DNA of 64,000 bases, from contig NW_022145613.1 in the NCBI RefSeq assembly GCF_000002235.5, positions 10,788,429 through 10,852,428 of the forward strand. Reading direction: 5' to 3'. The stretch comes from Strongylocentrotus purpuratus. Its lineage: Eukaryota > Echinodermata > Echinoidea > Camarodonta > Strongylocentrotidae. The notes beneath the pieces are model-generated. The model had not been told where the DNA came from. It searched no databases and worked only from the letters and a program-made list of their open reading frames with translations. The stretch's first letter is position 1, and the number at the start of each line of letters is the position of its first letter. The translations under genes were made by a program, and so were the position numbers. Positions 61,604-64,000 of the stretch are shown here, piece after piece.

Positions 61604-61701
61604 GGTCACTGCCTTCATCTCTTGTGTGCTCAATAATCCTGTGAATTCATGATTCTTTTATTTTCTACAAACACCTGTTTTTGATTACCCAGTCCACCAT
61701 C

Positions 61702-61901
61702 ATGATGTCATCAGTGGCCACAAGATGGCGGTGTCTACTCACGACGCAGCGAACCATAGCGCAGATGACAAGGTGTTTATCTACGCAGGGACTTGTCAAC
61801 TGCCGCAAGACTAAACTTACTCACCCTGCAAAACAGATGCCATGCCTTGCGCGAGGTTTCAGAAGCACAAGTTATTGTCTTAATGAAGACCCTAATACCG
61901 G
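61702..61901 (+). CDS. First coding exon, mitochondrial-type presequence
   Basis: The acceptor at 61692 (TTGATTACCCAG|TCCACC) is followed by ATG at 61702 and 61705, and the exon ends ACCGG|gtaagc. It encodes about 66 residues beginning MMSSVATRWRCLLTTQRTIA, rich in Arg, Ser and Thr with no acidic residues before residue 60, then LNEDPNTG. Such an N terminus is typical of a mitochondrial matrix presequence, with TRCLSTQG as a plausible cleavage region. The mature protein is not in the window or was not recognised, so the product is unknown. Confidence 0.6.
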
Positions 61902-64000
61902 GTAAGCCTAGTCATTTGAATTTAAATCAATGTACAAGGAGAGATTTTTATGTAAGTGTATTTTTTCTTGCCCTCTTGTTATTTTCATGGGAGATGTTTT
62001 GGGTCTTCTAAGGATGAAGGTTGTATAGGCTACAATGTACAGTATATGAGATTTTACTTTAAAATCTGGCATGAATTCCTTCCTATGTAGCTCTACTTTT
62101 TAGGGTGTCTTTCTAAAAATGTATGGTTGCAAGATCACTGTTGTGATATATATAATATATAATGGATTTTCCTCTCCTTTTTTATTAAATATATTCAGAG
62201 TACATACCAAATTTGTTATTTCAGTAAAATTTTGTATGGTTATCGACTTTAACCTCTACATGTATAAAAGAGGAATTCACAAGAACCGTAATATACCTAG
62301 GGATAAAAGGGATTTCTTGTCCATCAACATACATGTACAGTATGATAAATATGATTGACCAACTGAAGCTAGTATGGCTAATGTAAGTATGTTACTTTAA
62401 TTTGTGTCATATTATCTCAATTTCCTGCTGTACTTTACTGCGATGTACTTTGTTCATGTGTATACAGGTCGTCACCTGCTCGTGCCAGGTAGGTCTTACT
62501 GCACAGGGAGTTGAGCGTTTAAATTCCATCCCTAAATGACAATTTTCTTTGAGGTGTAGCATTAGAAAAGAGAAATCTGAAGACAGAACACTATTATGTA
62601 GTGGAATTCTTAAAAAAAGAGTAAATCTTCAGCTGACTTGAAAATGAGTTACGAGTTGTAACTTTTGTTCTAAATGTTTGGTGAACTCAAGATAATGTCA
62701 CCAATACAGCTAATCTCTTATATGGCTGATGGTGATGTTATTTTTTTTTTTAGGGGATAAAACTGTAGATTGCTTCAGATTTCCCTGTCTGCAATAAAAC
62801 TTGTTACTTATGTAACCAACTTTTTAATTTGTTTTAATACAGATTTTGACAGACATTAAAGTGTCCTCTTTAGACAGGAATCAAGGAGGTTTATAACATT
62901 CAGCTATCTAACTCTTATGTCTTTGATTGAATATTTTGCTAAAAAACAAATTTTCAGAGAAAATTGCCATAAAACCTTGACAAAGCTTAACCATTTATTA
63001 TCTTCACAGGCTTTGAATATGAACAGTGTCTTAACAATCTTCCACTTGTACTGCTAAGTGCTAATGCATGTGGAAGGCTATATTTTTAGGGCTTTGAATC
63101 AAATTATCATTGAACCAAGCCTTAAAAAGTTAAACATTTAGGAAGTTGTTACACAATGTATGAGTGATTCAATTATACTCTCCAAAGAGGGCCATGAATT
63201 TCACTTTAGTAGCTGCAAATGTGTGCTACTGTATGATTCATTTGGGCTTTCTGTCGGTCTAAGTGCGCAGGCCAAAGTGGTCCACCCTCTAAAACTGATG
63301 AAATTCAAGGCCTGTGTGTGTGCATTTCTCATGAACAAGTTTTGTGACTTCATCGCTGCTTTCCTACATGTTTCCTTCATGTAGTTTTATATTTTGTATT
63401 ATTTAGTTTCATATAACAACATTGCTTACTTCAACCAGTGTTGTGAGCTATGTATTCTTTGTGTAGACCTCGAGAATGATGACACATGCAGTAGCCAGTA
63501 TGAGACAAAAAATATTGTTTTTCATTATTTCATTCATAATCATGGCTACAATATGCTACAAGTCTGCAGTCAAACTAAGACTTAGACATTAGATCACATA
63601 TCAAAATTTCACATAGATTTCATACATTATTAGCAATTAGCAATGCTAGATGAGATCTCATTTTCAGCATAGCCAGATCTACGCATGTTTTTTTAAAGTG
63701 AGGTTTGAATCTTTCATCAATCTTGAAAGTGAAGGTGTTTTATTGAATTTATGCTTCAAGATTGCACTCCCTAAAAGCCCGATCCATACATGCTTACATA
63801 AAATAAGGCCCGCATGGATCGGACTTGGGTTCCATCCATTCTTCATTTTCTTCATACCCCTCAACATCCGTAATAGTCCTGGGTAAAGTTTTTAAGGTTG
63901 ATTTTATACATTTAAAGGTACTATGTCCCATTTGCAGGCCAAAAAAATGAAAAAGTTAAATTCCAACTGCATTTGAAAGATAATACTAATTTAGAACTTC
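61902..64000 (+). other. Probable intron to right edge
   Basis: AT-rich sequence following the donor at 61902. No exon with good acceptor, donor and phase was found. Open frames at 62119, 63160, 63394 and 63650 have no family resemblance. Confidence 0.45.

Noticed and set aside
62119..63886. Plus-strand open frames near the right edge
   Set aside because: AT-rich, no good acceptor or donor in the right phase, no recognisable domain.

Overview
This is a 64 kb piece of an animal nuclear genome. It is AT-rich, has short protein-coding exons with GT..AG splice sites, and is dense with small inverted-repeat transposons (MITEs), tRNA-derived SINEs, microsatellites and retrotransposons. The repeat style and the kynureninase sequence suggest a marine invertebrate deuterostome, most likely an echinoderm such as a sea urchin; the taxon is an inference. 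There is no sign of prokaryotic organisation (no operons, RBS or CRISPR).

Layout. (1) 1.5-4.9 kb, + strand: the last four coding exons of a gene I do not recognise (about 203 residues visible). (2) 4.9-9.9 kb: intergenic sequence between two convergent genes. (3) 10.2-37.3 kb, - strand: a complete kynureninase gene (KYNU), resolved here into 13 coding exons that keep one open frame of 501 codons plus stop. Kynureninase cleaves 3-hydroxykynurenine and kynurenine in tryptophan catabolism. Its introns hold at least a dozen MITEs, a SINE, LINE 3' tails and satellite-like duplications. (4) 38.6-52.4 kb: a BEL/Pao LTR retrotransposon array with three LTRs: a scrambled left unit, a shared middle LTR, a nearly intact gag-pol unit, and a right LTR. 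The left unit contains a tRNA-Asp sequence joined to shuffled and inverted element fragments. (5) 53.0-53.7 kb: a long palindromic fold-back element, one arm of which is also present in a KYNU intron. (6) 55.1-59.0 kb: a non-LTR retrotransposon (CR1/jockey-like) with an intact endonuclease-RT ORF2 and an overlapping upstream ORF1. (7) 60.3-61.9 kb, + strand: a GC-richer, promoter-like stretch followed by a probable first coding exon encoding a mitochondrial-type presequence; the rest of that gene lies beyond the window or was not found.

Only KYNU is a complete, recognisable host gene. I found no convincing new multi-gene biological system. The most unusual features are the rearranged BEL unit with its captured tRNA, the 0.6 kb fold-back with 15-bp flanking direct repeats, and a cluster of GTTATGTAC motifs in KYNU intron 1. 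Exon boundaries were set by hand from splice consensus, reading-frame phase and remembered family similarity; they have not been checked against transcripts.
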